DNA of 64,000 nt from Lachnospiraceae bacterium (GTDB lineage Bacteria > Bacillota > Clostridia > Lachnospirales > Lachnospiraceae). Under the pieces are notes generated by a model. It worked only from the letters and a program-made list of their open reading frames with translations, made no database searches and had not been told where the DNA came from. Each line of letters starts with the position of its first letter. Position 1 is the first letter of the stretch. The DNA is taken from assembly GCA_902363555.1 (NCBI GenBank), contig CABJAM010000002.1, positions 744,001 through 808,000 on the forward strand, given 5' to 3'. This document shows positions 1 through 8,760 of this stretch, one piece after another. Made by a program: the position numbers and the translations under genes.

Positions 1-1202
1 CTCTGTATACCGCCGCCCAGAATGTGGAGCGTGGAATAATGTTTCCCTGTGGCACATTCCAACTGGTCCATCACATAACGGTACTTTAATGCCAGGCTCT
101 CATTAATACACCGAATAATCTCCCCCACGGTCTGGGGCACATACTGCCCGGTCCTTTTGCAAAAGGTCCGCACCAGCTCCGGTATATCCCCAGGTACGCC
201 AAATTCCGGCGCGTCCGGGTCGATAAAGCATTTTAACGGCTCAGCCGCCACTGCAAGCTGCTCCAGCTCCGAAAAGCTGTACGACTGCCCCTGCCGCCGG
301 TACTGCCTGCGGCTTTCCTGGACAAGCCACAGCCCGATAATATTTTTCAGATAATTTATTTTTCCATTGGCACCGATCTCATTGGACAGCTCCAGCTCCA
401 GACTTTCCTTCGTAAGCACCGGCCCGTCCAGCTCAGCGCCGAGAAGACTCCACGTTCCGCAAGATAAAAAGGCCACATCCTTTCCGGTTGTGGGCACCGC
501 AGCCACGGCGCACTGGGTGTCATGCCCCGCCACGGCGATCACCTTTGCTCCCTTGTAGGCACCTGTGACGGTTCCCGAGGGCACCGGCGTCAGCAGCATG
601 GACGTATCAAGCCCGCAGGCATTCAGCACCTCGTCGGACCAGCTTTTTGTGACCGGGTTTAACATCTGGCTCGTGGAGGCAATGGTCATTTCACAGGATG
701 GTTTCCCCGTGAGACGGTATGCCAGCAGGTCCGGCATAAACAACAGCGTTTTCGCCCGTGAGAGCAGCTCCGGCTTCGTTTCCTTTAACGCCATCAACTG
801 GAACAAAGTATTGATAGCCATGATCTGATTGCCCGTATTCTTGTAGAGCGTTTCCTTATCCAGCCTGGCCCGGGCGAAAAGCTTTTCCGGCATGCCGTTG
901 GTCCGTGTATCCCGGTAATGCACCGGCGGCTCCAGTAGCTCCCCGTTCTCGTCCAGAAGTCCGAAGTCCACACCCCAGGTGTCAAAGCCCAAACTGTCAA
1001 AGTCTCCCGCCTTTTCTATACCGGTCCGTATTTCCGCTTCAAGCGTGTCAAAATCCCAGTACAGTGTGCCATCCCGGGTCACGGGATTATTTTCAAAACG
1101 GTAGACCTCCTCGTAGGTGAGCATGTTTGCCTGGTACTGCGCTTTAATGGCCCTCCCGCTGGAAGCGCCCAGGTCAAAGGCCAGTACCGTATAGCGGTCC
1201 AT
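1..1202 (-). CDS. FGGY-family sugar kinase, rhamnulokinase-like (3' end cut by window edge)
   Basis: Reading down from the ATG at 1202 gives about 400 residues without a stop; the C-terminus lies outside the window. The N-terminus has the phosphate-binding DLGASSGR motif, and later blocks GHDTQCAVAAVP and FLSCGTWSLLGAELDGPVL are typical of L-rhamnulokinases (RhaB) rather than xylulokinases. The family phosphorylates a ketose (rhamnulose or fuculose) with ATP in the cytoplasm. Its start overlaps the stop of the upstream mutarotase gene (TAATG), so the two are translationally coupled. Pairing with a FucU-type mutarotase leaves open whether the substrate is L-rhamnulose, L-fuculose or both. The kinase family call is firm; the substrate is inference. 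Confidence 0.85.
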   Translation of the reverse strand, partial: MDRYTVLAFDLGASSGRAIKAQYQANMLTYEEVYRFENNPVTRDGTLYWDFDTLEAEIRTGIEKAGDFDSLGFDTWGVDFGLLDENGELLEPPVHYRDTRTNGMPEKLFARARLDKETLYKNTGNQIMAINTLFQLMALKETKPELLSRAKTLLFMPDLLAYRLTGKPSCEMTIASTSQMLNPVTKSWSDEVLNACGLDTSMLLTPVPSGTVTGAYKGAKVIAVAGHDTQCAVAAVPTTGKDVAFLSCGTWSLLGAELDGPVLTKESLELELSNEIGANGKINYLKNIIGLWLVQESRRQYRRQGQSYSFSELEQLAVAAEPLKCFIDPDAPEFGVPGDIPELVRTFCKRTGQYVPQTVGEIIRCINESLALKYRYVMDQLECATGKHYSTLHILGGGIQ

Positions 1203-1633
1203 TAAACCACCCCTTTTTTCAACAGTATATTGGCGTAAATCTGTGTTTCTCCCGTAGCAATGATGGCGTAGGCTTTTTTCGCGCGTTCGTAAAATGCGAA
1301 CCGCTCCATCATCTCGATATTTCCGTATTCTGGTTCATACTTTTTAAGCAGAGCCCGGTAATCCTCCCAGATCACCGGCTTGCAGGGATCACCCGCCACA
1401 ACGGACATCAGTGCCACCTGGAAATCGCTGTACTGATCCAGGGGGATAAGTGTCAACACAGCGTCCAGAAGCTCTGTGACACCGTGTCCGTCGGCGCGGA
1501 TGACAATGGCATCCTTCCCCACACTTTCTGTGGGGAAGTTGCCGTCCGCAATAACTATTTCGTCACCATGTCCCATTTCGCACAAAACCTTTAACAGCTC
1601 CGGCGACAAAATGGGAGGAATATTTTTCAGCAT
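1202..1633 (-). CDS. fucU: RbsD/FucU-family sugar mutarotase (L-fucose mutarotase type)
   Basis: 143 aa, the usual length. The opening ISPELLKVL-type block followed by EMGHGDEIVIADGNFP, and the ending RFAFYERAKKAYAI...ANILLKKGV, closely follow FucU rather than RbsD. The His in GHGDE and the Asp after it are the conserved active-site residues. FucU interconverts alpha and beta anomers of L-fucose before isomerisation. A GAGGAG ribosome site lies eight bases before the ATG. It sits 24 bases after the solute-binding protein gene and overlaps the kinase gene by one base, so it belongs to the sugar-uptake operon that begins at 5440. Confidence 0.88.
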   Translation of the reverse strand: MLKNIPPILSPELLKVLCEMGHGDEIVIADGNFPTESVGKDAIVIRADGHGVTELLDAVLTLIPLDQYSDFQVALMSVVAGDPCKPVIWEDYRALLKKYEPEYGNIEMMERFAFYERAKKAYAIIATGETQIYANILLKKGVV

Positions 1634-1657
1634 ATGCGTTGCTCCTCGTTTGTGACA

Positions 1658-2743
1658 TCAGCCTTCGTATACAAGGTTCTTGGAGATCATATCGTCAACA
1701 TTGGTGCTGTCCCACCATGCGCCGCTGATTGCAACGTTCGGTGTCACTTCCTTGCCTTCCAGTGCAAATGCAGCCTGCTCAACAGCCTGGTAGCCGATCT
1801 GATAGGAATCCTGTGCAACGGAGCCGATCAGCTTAGGACCTGTAGTCTTCTTCATCCATTCAATCTGCTTGGAGCCTGCGTCAAACCCACAGAATTTAAT
1901 CGCGTCATATTTCGTTCCGGCTGCGCCGATGGCATCATAAACCTGTTTAACAACACCCTCATTACTCATAAATATAGCGCTGGCGCCTTTTTCAAACAGA
2001 GCTTCAAGAGCTGCCTTGTAGGCATTGTCGGCATCGCCCGGTTTTACTTCTTTTTCAATAGTACATTTACCCTTTGTGGATGCGTCAGCTTCAACAAGCT
2101 CCATGAACTTATCCTCAAAGCCGCCGGCACGGTCGATACCGGTCTGAGTTTCGTCATGCTGGATAATACCAACAACGTATTTATCACTGGCTGCGATATC
2201 CGCTTTGATCGCTTCAAAGAACTTCTCTGCGGCCAGACCTGCTGCCGCACTGTTACTTGTGGCTACTGAGGACTGGATCGGATTTTTGTCAGCGCTGTTA
2301 AGGGCGTCAACATCGGCCTGCCATATACCACTGTCGAACTGAACGACCGGGATCTTTTTATCCGAAGCCTGTTTCAGAAGATCCACATAGCCCTCGCCGA
2401 TGGTGGCCAGTACAAGCGCGGACGCATTGTTGGAAAGTGCGGACTGAACCATTTCCATCTGAGACGGAAGGTCTTTTGCAGATTCACTTGCAGGTCCGCG
2501 GAAGGTGATGGCATAACCGTATTTCTTGCCGGCATCCTCTGCGCCGGATTTAACGGACTGCCAGAACGCATGGGATTCGCCCTTGGCTACTACGGCAATG
2601 GTCTTGCCTGTGGAGGCGCCGCCGTCGGAGCCTTTATCCGAGGTGTCCTTCGCCGGGGAGTTGGAATTGCCGCAGGCGGCCAGTGCAACCACCATACTCA
2701 TTGCCATTGCTGCAGAAAGGAATCTCTTAAAAGTTTTGTTCAT
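1658..2743 (-). CDS. Sugar ABC transporter substrate-binding lipoprotein (RbsB/type-1 periplasmic binding fold)
   Basis: 361 aa. A lysine-rich start and hydrophobic stretch end in a lipobox (VALAAC, Cys about residue 24), so the protein should be lipid-anchored outside the membrane. A Ser/Gly/Asp-rich linker follows, then a type-1 binding fold with FWQSVKSGAEDAGKKYG, QMEMVQSALSNNASALVLA and IPVVQFDSG blocks typical of ribose/xylose/fucose binders. It supplies sugar to the RbsC/RbsA-type subunits encoded upstream. The gene follows the permease after a 168-base gap rich in inverted repeats, consistent with separate control of binding-protein level. Neighbours suggest L-fucose or L-rhamnose as ligand; the sequence alone does not prove it. 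Confidence 0.9.
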   Translation of the reverse strand: MNKTFKRFLSAAMAMSMVVALAACGNSNSPAKDTSDKGSDGGASTGKTIAVVAKGESHAFWQSVKSGAEDAGKKYGYAITFRGPASESAKDLPSQMEMVQSALSNNASALVLATIGEGYVDLLKQASDKKIPVVQFDSGIWQADVDALNSADKNPIQSSVATSNSAAAGLAAEKFFEAIKADIAASDKYVVGIIQHDETQTGIDRAGGFEDKFMELVEADASTKGKCTIEKEVKPGDADNAYKAALEALFEKGASAIFMSNEGVVKQVYDAIGAAGTKYDAIKFCGFDAGSKQIEWMKKTTGPKLIGSVAQDSYQIGYQAVEQAAFALEGKEVTPNVAISGAWWDSTNVDDMISKNLVYEG

Positions 2744-2825
2744 GTTTTTACCCTCTTTTCTTTTAAAATGCTGGCCGGGGCTTTGCTGCGGGAAATATCG
2801 GAGCCTGCGCCCTGGACCAATTTAT

Positions 2826-2915
2826 GTAACCGACCATTCGGTTTACATTTCTGATTTTTGACCGGCTTAACCGGCTCATCCTGTTTGTAACCGCTTAAAA
2901 GAGCCGGACGGTTAC
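2826..2915 (-). repeat. Cluster of GTAACCG inverted repeats between permease and binding-protein genes
   Basis: Two inverted pairs are visible: GTAACCGA (2826-2833) with TCGGTTTAC (2838-2846), and GTAACCG (2887-2893) with CGGTTAC (2909-2915). The second pair overlaps the permease stop codon. A third short inverted pair, ACCGGC/CCGGCT, lies between them. As RNA on the minus strand they would form successive hairpins just upstream of the binding-protein gene, where such structures often stabilise or separate transcripts. No uridine run follows, so simple termination is unlikely. Confidence 0.6.
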
Positions 2916-3937
2916 TCCTTTTTAACCTTCACGCGGTTGGCATGCTTCGTCTTAATAACATCCATCATAACAGCCATAACTACGATAATACCGGTTAATA
3001 CAAAGGTGACATAGGTGGAGTTCACATTTAGGTTAAACTTGGCAAGTACAAAGTTAAGTCCGCTTCGGATGACAACAAGCATCATGGAGCCCAGCAGGGA
3101 ACCGGCCACGGAGGCTACGCCGCCGGCCGCGCTCGTACCACCGATATAGACACCGGCGATGGCGTCAAGCTCCATACCGTTTCCGGTAGCTGCGGCTACT
3201 GTGGAGAAGGATGCTGCCCAGAAAATCGCTGCGATTCCGGCCATCATACCGGCGATCACATAGGCGATGATCTTGTACTTATCCGTATTGATACCGGAAA
3301 GGCGGGTGGCTTCCTCGTTACTGCCGATGGACAAAATGTAACGTCCGACTTTATTTTTATACATAATAAACGCGCAGATGACCGTAAAGCCAAGCACCCA
3401 GAGCAGTCCGGTAGGTATCCCGTTGGCGTTGGAAAACACTGCGTTAAACCATGTGCCGCTGGGGAAGAAAATATTTGGTATGGCCACAATGATCGCGGAC
3501 AGGCCACGGGAGAACATCATCGTGCCCAGTGTGGCGATAAATGCGGGAATCTTACACTTGGCCACAAGTACGCCGTTCACAAAGCCGAAGAATGTACCGA
3601 TGAGTATCATCACGGGAATGGTCAGTGCCAGAGGCATACCGTCCATGTACAGCTTCCCGGCCACAACAGCACAGGAGATGCAGACCGTTCCGATAGACAG
3701 GTCGATACCGCCGGTGGCGATAACAAATGTAACGCCCAGTGCCAGTATAGCGTAGGGAGCCAGCGACTGAGCCATGCTGACAATGTTGTACCGGTCAATG
3801 AAGTTTCCATTCAGAAGGCTGAAAATGATCATCAAAATGACCAGTGCCAGCAGGACTATAAAGTTCTGCTTGCCTTTTGCAACAATGCGCTTTGCCCTTT
3901 CTGCCAGTGTGATTTTTCCTGAAGTTTCCTTTTGCAT
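2912..3937 (-). CDS. Sugar ABC transporter permease (RbsC/AraH family)
   Basis: 341 aa with 8-10 hydrophobic segments, the normal size for RbsC-type permeases. GGIDLSIGTV near residue 75 and GGTSAAGGVASVAGSLLGSMML near residue 270 are family hallmarks. It forms the membrane channel with the ATPase encoded immediately upstream (the genes are three bases apart) and receives sugar from the lipoprotein encoded downstream. A charged cytoplasmic start (KITLAERAKRIVAKGKQ) precedes the first membrane segment, and the C-terminus is basic (KTKHANRVKVKKE). Confidence 0.92.
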   Translation of the reverse strand: MQKETSGKITLAERAKRIVAKGKQNFIVLLALVILMIIFSLLNGNFIDRYNIVSMAQSLAPYAILALGVTFVIATGGIDLSIGTVCISCAVVAGKLYMDGMPLALTIPVMILIGTFFGFVNGVLVAKCKIPAFIATLGTMMFSRGLSAIIVAIPNIFFPSGTWFNAVFSNANGIPTGLLWVLGFTVICAFIMYKNKVGRYILSIGSNEEATRLSGINTDKYKIIAYVIAGMMAGIAAIFWAASFSTVAAATGNGMELDAIAGVYIGGTSAAGGVASVAGSLLGSMMLVVIRSGLNFVLAKFNLNVNSTYVTFVLTGIIVVMAVMMDVIKTKHANRVKVKKE

Positions 3938-3940
3938 TTT

Positions 3941-5440
3941 TTATTCCTCCCTCATCGTGGCAAATTTCATAATTTCTTCCTGAGTGGCGTCCTCGATATC
4001 CAGAGTTGCCGTCGCCCGGCCCTCGCACATGACCATTACCCGGTCGCTGAGCCGCAGTATTTCCGACAGCTCGGAGGAAATCATAATAATGGATTTTCCT
4101 TTTGCCGCCAGGTCTTCCATCAGCGTGTACATCTCACTCTTGGCGCCGATATCAATACCACGGGTCGGTTCGTCGAAAATAAAAATATCTGAATCCCGGA
4201 TGAGCCATTTGGCTACGATCACCTTCTGCTGATTTCCGCCGGACAGGTTTTTGATCTGCTGCTTCATGGACGGAGTCTTGGTTTTCAGTACCTCGTTCAT
4301 CGCCTGGGCTTCCCGCTCAATACGGCTGTCATTGATAACGCCGTGGTCGATATAATTTTCCAGAGAGCTTAAAACTGTGTTTTCCGCAACGGATTTTATA
4401 AGTAGACAGCCGTAGCGCTTCCGGTCCTCGGATAGATAACATATGCCGTTCTTCACGGCTTCGCTGGGTGATTTCAGCGTTACCTGCTTTCCGTTAATAT
4501 AGATTTCACCGCTGTCGTAAGGGTCCGCTCCGTAAATCGCCCGGGCCACCTCGGTCCGTCCGGCGCCCATGAGCCCGGAAAAGCCCAGGATCTCACCCTT
4601 ACGCAGGTAAAAGCTCACATTCTTTATCGTCTTGCCCTGGCACAGATTTTTTACCTCCAGCACAACCGGCGCGTCCTTTGGCACATTGCTCTTTTCCTTG
4701 GCATCTCCGTAAATGACACGGCCCACCATCATTTTCACAATTTCATCCTTGGTCGTATCCTTGGTGATCAGCGTTCCTATGTACTCGCCATCGCGCATGA
4801 CCGATACCCGGTCGGATATGCGTGTGATCTCATCCATACGGTGGGATATGTAGATCATGCCAATGCCTTTATTGCGCAAATCCTCCATGATGGCAAACAG
4901 CTCGTCCACCTCGGTCTGCGTCAATGTGGCGGTGGGCTCATCCAGTACAAGAAGCTTTGAATCTCTGGATATGGCCTTGGCGATCTCCACCATCTGCTGC
5001 TTGCCGACAGTGAGTGTTCCCAATGTGGCCGCCGGGTCGATCTTCACGCCGATCCGGTCAAACAGTACCTTTGCATCCCGCTCCATCTGTTTGTCGTCAA
5101 TGGTGAGACGGCCTTTTTTTGGCTCCCGCCCAATGTATATGTTCTGCGCCACGGTCAAATGGTTCATCATATTCAATTCCTGATGGATGATACTGATACC
5201 GGCCTGCTGGCTCTCCGAAATATTTGAAAAATGAACCTCCTTGCCGAACAGCTTCACGGTTCCGCCGTCTCTGGGATAAATTCCGCACAGTACCTTCATC
5301 AGAGTGGATTTTCCCGCGCCATTTTCGCCCATCAGGGCGTGAACCTCACCCTTTTTAAGCTGGAACTGAACATTCTTTAATGCATGCACGCCTGCAAAAT
5401 ATTTCTGTATGCCCTGCATCTCTAAAATGACTTCAGCCAT
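3941..5440 (-). CDS. Sugar ABC transporter ATP-binding protein, two ATPase domains (RbsA family)
   Basis: 499 aa from the ATG at 5440, chosen because AAAGGAGG lies seven bases upstream; an in-frame ATG at 5485 lacks such a site. Domain 1 has Walker A GENGAGKST, signature LTVGKQQMVEIAKA and Walker B LLVLDEPTATL. Domain 2 has the usual degenerate P-loop (GLMGAGRTE) but intact LSGGNQQK and FDEPTRGID. It drives import through the RbsC-type permease encoded next. First gene of the operon running down to the kinase, and divergent from the AraC regulator at 5759. Confidence 0.93.
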   Translation of the reverse strand: MAEVILEMQGIQKYFAGVHALKNVQFQLKKGEVHALMGENGAGKSTLMKVLCGIYPRDGGTVKLFGKEVHFSNISESQQAGISIIHQELNMMNHLTVAQNIYIGREPKKGRLTIDDKQMERDAKVLFDRIGVKIDPAATLGTLTVGKQQMVEIAKAISRDSKLLVLDEPTATLTQTEVDELFAIMEDLRNKGIGMIYISHRMDEITRISDRVSVMRDGEYIGTLITKDTTKDEIVKMMVGRVIYGDAKEKSNVPKDAPVVLEVKNLCQGKTIKNVSFYLRKGEILGFSGLMGAGRTEVARAIYGADPYDSGEIYINGKQVTLKSPSEAVKNGICYLSEDRKRYGCLLIKSVAENTVLSSLENYIDHGVINDSRIEREAQAMNEVLKTKTPSMKQQIKNLSGGNQQKVIVAKWLIRDSDIFIFDEPTRGIDIGAKSEMYTLMEDLAAKGKSIIMISSELSEILRLSDRVMVMCEGRATATLDIEDATQEEIMKFATMREE

Positions 5441-5570
5441 TGTGAGACCTCCTTTACTTGCCGTAGATTTCTGAAATAAACCCATGACCCGCCTGCACTT
5501 TTACGCCCGGCTCCGTTTACCCGTCATAGCTTCCTTCAGCATTCTTCCGAAAATCTTACGAAACGTATTC

Positions 5571-5589
5571 TGTAACTGTTTCCAGTATA
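5571..5589 (-). promoter_or_regulatory. Candidate -10 and cre-like operator for the sugar-uptake operon
   Basis: On the minus strand TATACT (5589-5584) is followed directly by TGGAAACAGTTACA (5584-5571), which fits the CcpA cre consensus at all but two fixed positions. Its place just after the -10 box would suit catabolite repression. No good -35 hexamer stands 17 bases upstream, so an activator, perhaps the divergent AraC protein, may be needed. Confidence 0.45.
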
Positions 5590-5686
5590 TCAACTAACGC
5601 TTGTATTTTATAGATACGGAATTGCCCTATCCGAGCACAATTTTGTACTATTCACACAAAGCATTTTCAAAATTTGCATACTTCAT

Positions 5687-5714
5687 TTGACTTTTTGCTG
5701 CGAAGTGTTATAAT
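5687..5714 (+). promoter_or_regulatory. SigA-type promoter of the AraC regulator gene
   Basis: TTGACT (5687-5692), a 16-base spacer and a perfect TATAAT (5709-5714), 45 bases before the start codon. The 318-base space 5441-5758 holds this promoter and the divergent operon promoter; no other gene is seen in it. Confidence 0.75.
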
Positions 5715-5758
5715 TTATGCATGCCTTTGTGCAAAATTATAATTAAGGAGAATATTTT

Positions 5759-6634
5759 ATGAGTGAGGTGCACCGCAGCGACACCCCTGAACGCAAGCAT
5801 TATACCGTTGACAGAAAATCTCTGGTGGATATTAAACCCACGCTGGTCTACTCCGGCACTCTCAGCAAGTCGCAGGACTGGCGTGACAGCGAGCATTCCC
5901 ACTATTTTTTAGAAATACTCTATATTGTGGACGGGAAGGGAATTGTAGAAATTGATAAGACACCCTTTAACATGTCAAAGAATGATATTATTATTTATAA
6001 TGCGGATGTGAAGCATTTTGAACACAGCAGCTCCGACGAGCCGCTGGAAGTGGATTTTATTGCCTTTGATAAAATTCATGTGAAGGACCTTGCCCCCAAC
6101 TGTATACTGCCCTCCACAGCCAACTGCATTTATAATGCCAGCGACTTCGGGGATACACTGAAATTCCTGTTTGACCTGATACGGAATGAGATCACTGACA
6201 AAGACAAATACTACGCCGAAATCGTAAAGGATGCCTCCCGCACCCTTCTGATGTATATCTTCCGGGTCATCAACCGCAACTTAAACACCGTGGCTCTCCA
6301 TAACAAGGATAATATTATGAATATTGTCCTGCCTTATATTGAAAATAACTTTTTAAGTAACATCGGCCTGAGTGAAATTGCGGAGGAATGCTTTGTAAAC
6401 AAATACTACCTCTCCCACGTGTTTACGGAGAGTTTTGGCATGAGTGTGGGCCAGTATATCCGTGCCAAAAAAGTGGAATACGCACAAAAATGTATCGTCG
6501 AAACAGACCAGCCGGTATCCGATATCGCTATCCAGTGCGGTTTTACCGATCCGGCCTATTTTGACCGGCAGTTTAAAAAGGCTACGGGGCTGACGCCTAT
6601 ACAGTACCGGAAAGCGAATAGGCCGCAGGCATAA
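5759..6634 (+). CDS. AraC-family transcriptional regulator with N-terminal cupin
   Basis: 291 aa. Residues about 25-150 form an AraC-type beta-barrel ligand domain (HYFLEILYIVDGKGIVEID, ending in a KHFEHSSSDE segment). Residues about 190-290 hold two helix-turn-helix motifs (IGLSEIAEECFVNKYYLSHVF and VSDIAIQCGFTDPAYFDRQFKKATGLTP; the second is the highly conserved AraC signature). GGAG lies nine bases before the ATG. It is transcribed away from the fucose/rhamnose-type uptake operon and is its most likely regulator, sensing the sugar or an intermediate directly. Confidence 0.9.
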   Translation: MSEVHRSDTPERKHYTVDRKSLVDIKPTLVYSGTLSKSQDWRDSEHSHYFLEILYIVDGKGIVEIDKTPFNMSKNDIIIYNADVKHFEHSSSDEPLEVDFIAFDKIHVKDLAPNCILPSTANCIYNASDFGDTLKFLFDLIRNEITDKDKYYAEIVKDASRTLLMYIFRVINRNLNTVALHNKDNIMNIVLPYIENNFLSNIGLSEIAEECFVNKYYLSHVFTESFGMSVGQYIRAKKVEYAQKCIVETDQPVSDIAIQCGFTDPAYFDRQFKKATGLTPIQYRKANRPQA

Positions 6635-6692
6635 AGGGCTCGGCCGCTGACGCTAAAGGCCTGGCTCACCGGTATACAGCCAACGTCCAACC

Positions 6693-6774
6693 AAAAAAGG
6701 CTGCCGCAGCAGCCCGGCGCACTGTTTTATAGACACAGTGTGAACCGGATCTGCTGTGGCAGTCTCTTTTTATT
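6693..6774. terminator. Bidirectional terminator with nested hairpin
   Basis: GGCTGCCGCAGCAG (from 6699) pairs with CTGCTGTGGCAGTC (to 6764), enclosing a second hairpin CACTGT/ACAGTG. A-rich sequence on the left and TCTCTTTTTATTT on the right give uridine runs on both strands. It separates the AraC gene from the convergent ThuA gene. Confidence 0.8.
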
Positions 6775-7622
6775 TAATAATACGGCCAGCCTTTCAGCCG
6801 GTTTTCTCCGGTGCGGTCCGGAGGATCAAGCGTCACATTTCCGGTGGCCGCCCATTCGCAGCCGCGTACAAATAAAGTGAGGAAATCAACGCGGCGCATC
6901 GTATCGATATCGTGGCCGATGGATACTACAAATACACGCCCCTGTCCATACCGGTTTGTCCATGCAATCGGCGCATCGGTATTTACGCCACGCATTTTCG
7001 ACAAGTCTCCGTCAGGAATATAAACCATCTTCATATGTGGCGGGGGAAATCCTTCCTGGGGATAATCTTTTAAATCATCATATACTGTAGCAAGGACTTC
7101 CACCGATGTATTCTCCATAAAGCTGATACCGCATAAAAAGTCATCGCCTGTGACCATAAAATGCGGGTGCAGCCCTTTTGTAATGGGATGCTCCGGCGCA
7201 GCAACGTCCACGACAAAGTCGCTTTTCGGACTTCTCCGGCCGCCCTCCTCAAGTATCAGGCAGCCCCCCATCATCTGTTTAAGAGCATCAGGCGTGCCCT
7301 CACCCACACTGATGGACGAGTGATAAAATGCGATACCGCCTCCGCGATGCACAAATCTGTCCAATGCATCCATAGCGCTATCCCCCCAGTAGGTAAAACA
7401 CGGATCGTTGATCCACTCTTTGGCATCATAATTGATGAGCACTAACTGATATTTTTCAAGTGTTTCGTCCGTTGCCCCGGTAAATTCCTCTGTCACCTTG
7501 ACATTAAACCGGCCTGTGGCCTCCAGCATCTGATAAAGATAATCATTGAGCTTTCTGTAGCTATGCTCTCTCGTTAAAAGCCCGGATATAATAAGAACAT
7601 TTATTTTTTCACAATTATTCAT
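6774..7622 (-). CDS. ThuA-domain (glutamine-amidotransferase-like fold) protein
   Basis: 282 aa from the ATG at 7622, preceded by GGAGG nine bases upstream; a longer in-frame start at 7673 has no such site. The fold is marked by VLIISG near the start, RFVHRGGGIAFYHSS around residue 110, PEHPITKGL, and YGQGRVFVVSIGHD near the end, all typical of ThuA proteins. ThuA of rhizobia acts in trehalose/maltitol breakdown through 3-keto sugars. The gene overlaps the binding-protein gene by eight bases, so it is coupled to the transporter and probably modifies the imported sugar. No ThuB-type dehydrogenase is adjacent, so the reaction is unknown. Confidence 0.8.
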   Translation of the reverse strand: MNNCEKINVLIISGLLTREHSYRKLNDYLYQMLEATGRFNVKVTEEFTGATDETLEKYQLVLINYDAKEWINDPCFTYWGDSAMDALDRFVHRGGGIAFYHSSISVGEGTPDALKQMMGGCLILEEGGRRSPKSDFVVDVAAPEHPITKGLHPHFMVTGDDFLCGISFMENTSVEVLATVYDDLKDYPQEGFPPPHMKMVYIPDGDLSKMRGVNTDAPIAWTNRYGQGRVFVVSIGHDIDTMRRVDFLTLFVRGCEWAATGNVTLDPPDRTGENRLKGWPYY

Positions 7623-8736
7623 CGATATATTCCTCCGCATTCTCCGCAGTAACCTTAATAGCTTCACTGACATAGCGTTTATTTTCGTCAGTTATCGTTC
7701 CTTCATTGATGGCAGTGACAAGACGGACAACCGTTTGCGCGGACCCATTAATATCCGATGCCAGCGCGATCCCCCGGTAAATTGCCTTGTTATCCACAGA
7801 CGCTTTGATTGCTTTATATGTATCGATATTGCCATTGATGGAAAATACACTCAGGGCAGACAGATCATCCACCGGTGAATCCATCGACGTATAATAAGCA
7901 TTCACGCCAAGGGCAATGGTTCCGGAGGTACATATGAACAATTTCACATCCGGATACTGAGTATAGAGGTTTTCGGCAATACTCTGACCTGTCGCCTGCT
8001 CTTCATCCGGCTGTTCATATTCAGTGACCACCTTTATTTTAGGTGAATATTCCTCAATCTTTTTCAGCGCCTCAGAGTAGGCCTTTGTATTATCATCTGC
8101 GTAATACGAAATAAATGCACATTCTACGGACCCGTCAGCCGCATCAGGAAATGTCTTCTCAACCCAGTCCGCCGCCAGTTCGCATACAGCCTGGCCCATA
8201 ACACTTTGATCGCTGAGCATGGCAGCGTCATATACCGTTGTTTCATTCACCATAACGAGAACCTTAACACCATTGGCCATTGCATTGGAAACGGCGTCAC
8301 TTAAAGCATTACCGTCCAGAGGAAATAAAACGATACAATCATAGCCCATGGCCACATAGTTCTCCACGATTTCAATCTGCTTTGTAATATCACCGTCCGG
8401 GGATGTATAGTCAGCTTCAAAGCCAGCGCCATTAAGTGCCGCCACAATGGCTTCAGCCAGGCTCAGATGGAAATCGGTATTTGTCATCAGAGGGATATAG
8501 CCTACCTTGTGAATACTTCCGGCACTGTTGGCCGTTTCCACCGACGCTGCAACACTCTGGGATGTGCTCTGAACAGAGGCTTCCGTCTCCGAAGCGCCAT
8601 CCTTGCTTTCAGGTGCAGTGCTCTCCTGTTTTTTGGAATCCGATCCTGTACCGGATGAACCGCTCTGCTGCGAGCAACCTCCAAGTAACCCCACTGCCAG
8701 GATCATCGTCATAAGTACTGCCATAATTTTTTTCAT
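7615..8736 (-). CDS. Sugar ABC transporter substrate-binding lipoprotein (type-1 fold)
   Basis: 373 aa. A hydrophobic start with lipobox (LLGGC, Cys about residue 21) is followed by about 50 residues of Ser/Glu/Thr linker. The mature domain shows KVGYIPLMTNTDFHLSLAEAI, DGDITKQIEIVENYVAMGYDCIVLFPLD and DVKLFICTSGTIALG, features of ribose/galactose-type binders. GGAGGAG lies before the ATG. Gene order (ATPase, permease, binding protein, ThuA) matches an RbsABC-type importer. The ligand cannot be told from the sequence; it is clearly divergent from the paralogue at 1658-2743. Confidence 0.9.
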   Translation of the reverse strand: MKKIMAVLMTMILAVGLLGGCSQQSGSSGTGSDSKKQESTAPESKDGASETEASVQSTSQSVAASVETANSAGSIHKVGYIPLMTNTDFHLSLAEAIVAALNGAGFEADYTSPDGDITKQIEIVENYVAMGYDCIVLFPLDGNALSDAVSNAMANGVKVLVMVNETTVYDAAMLSDQSVMGQAVCELAADWVEKTFPDAADGSVECAFISYYADDNTKAYSEALKKIEEYSPKIKVVTEYEQPDEEQATGQSIAENLYTQYPDVKLFICTSGTIALGVNAYYTSMDSPVDDLSALSVFSINGNIDTYKAIKASVDNKAIYRGIALASDINGSAQTVVRLVTAINEGTITDENKRYVSEAIKVTAENAEEYIDE

Positions 8737-8760
8737 TGAAACTCCTCCTCATTTTAGTTT

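Noticed and set aside
1634..2269. Plus-strand open frame of 211 codons opposite the first sugar-binding protein
   Set aside because: Antisense shadow of a conserved gene; composition is Cys/Phe-rich and no start signal is present.
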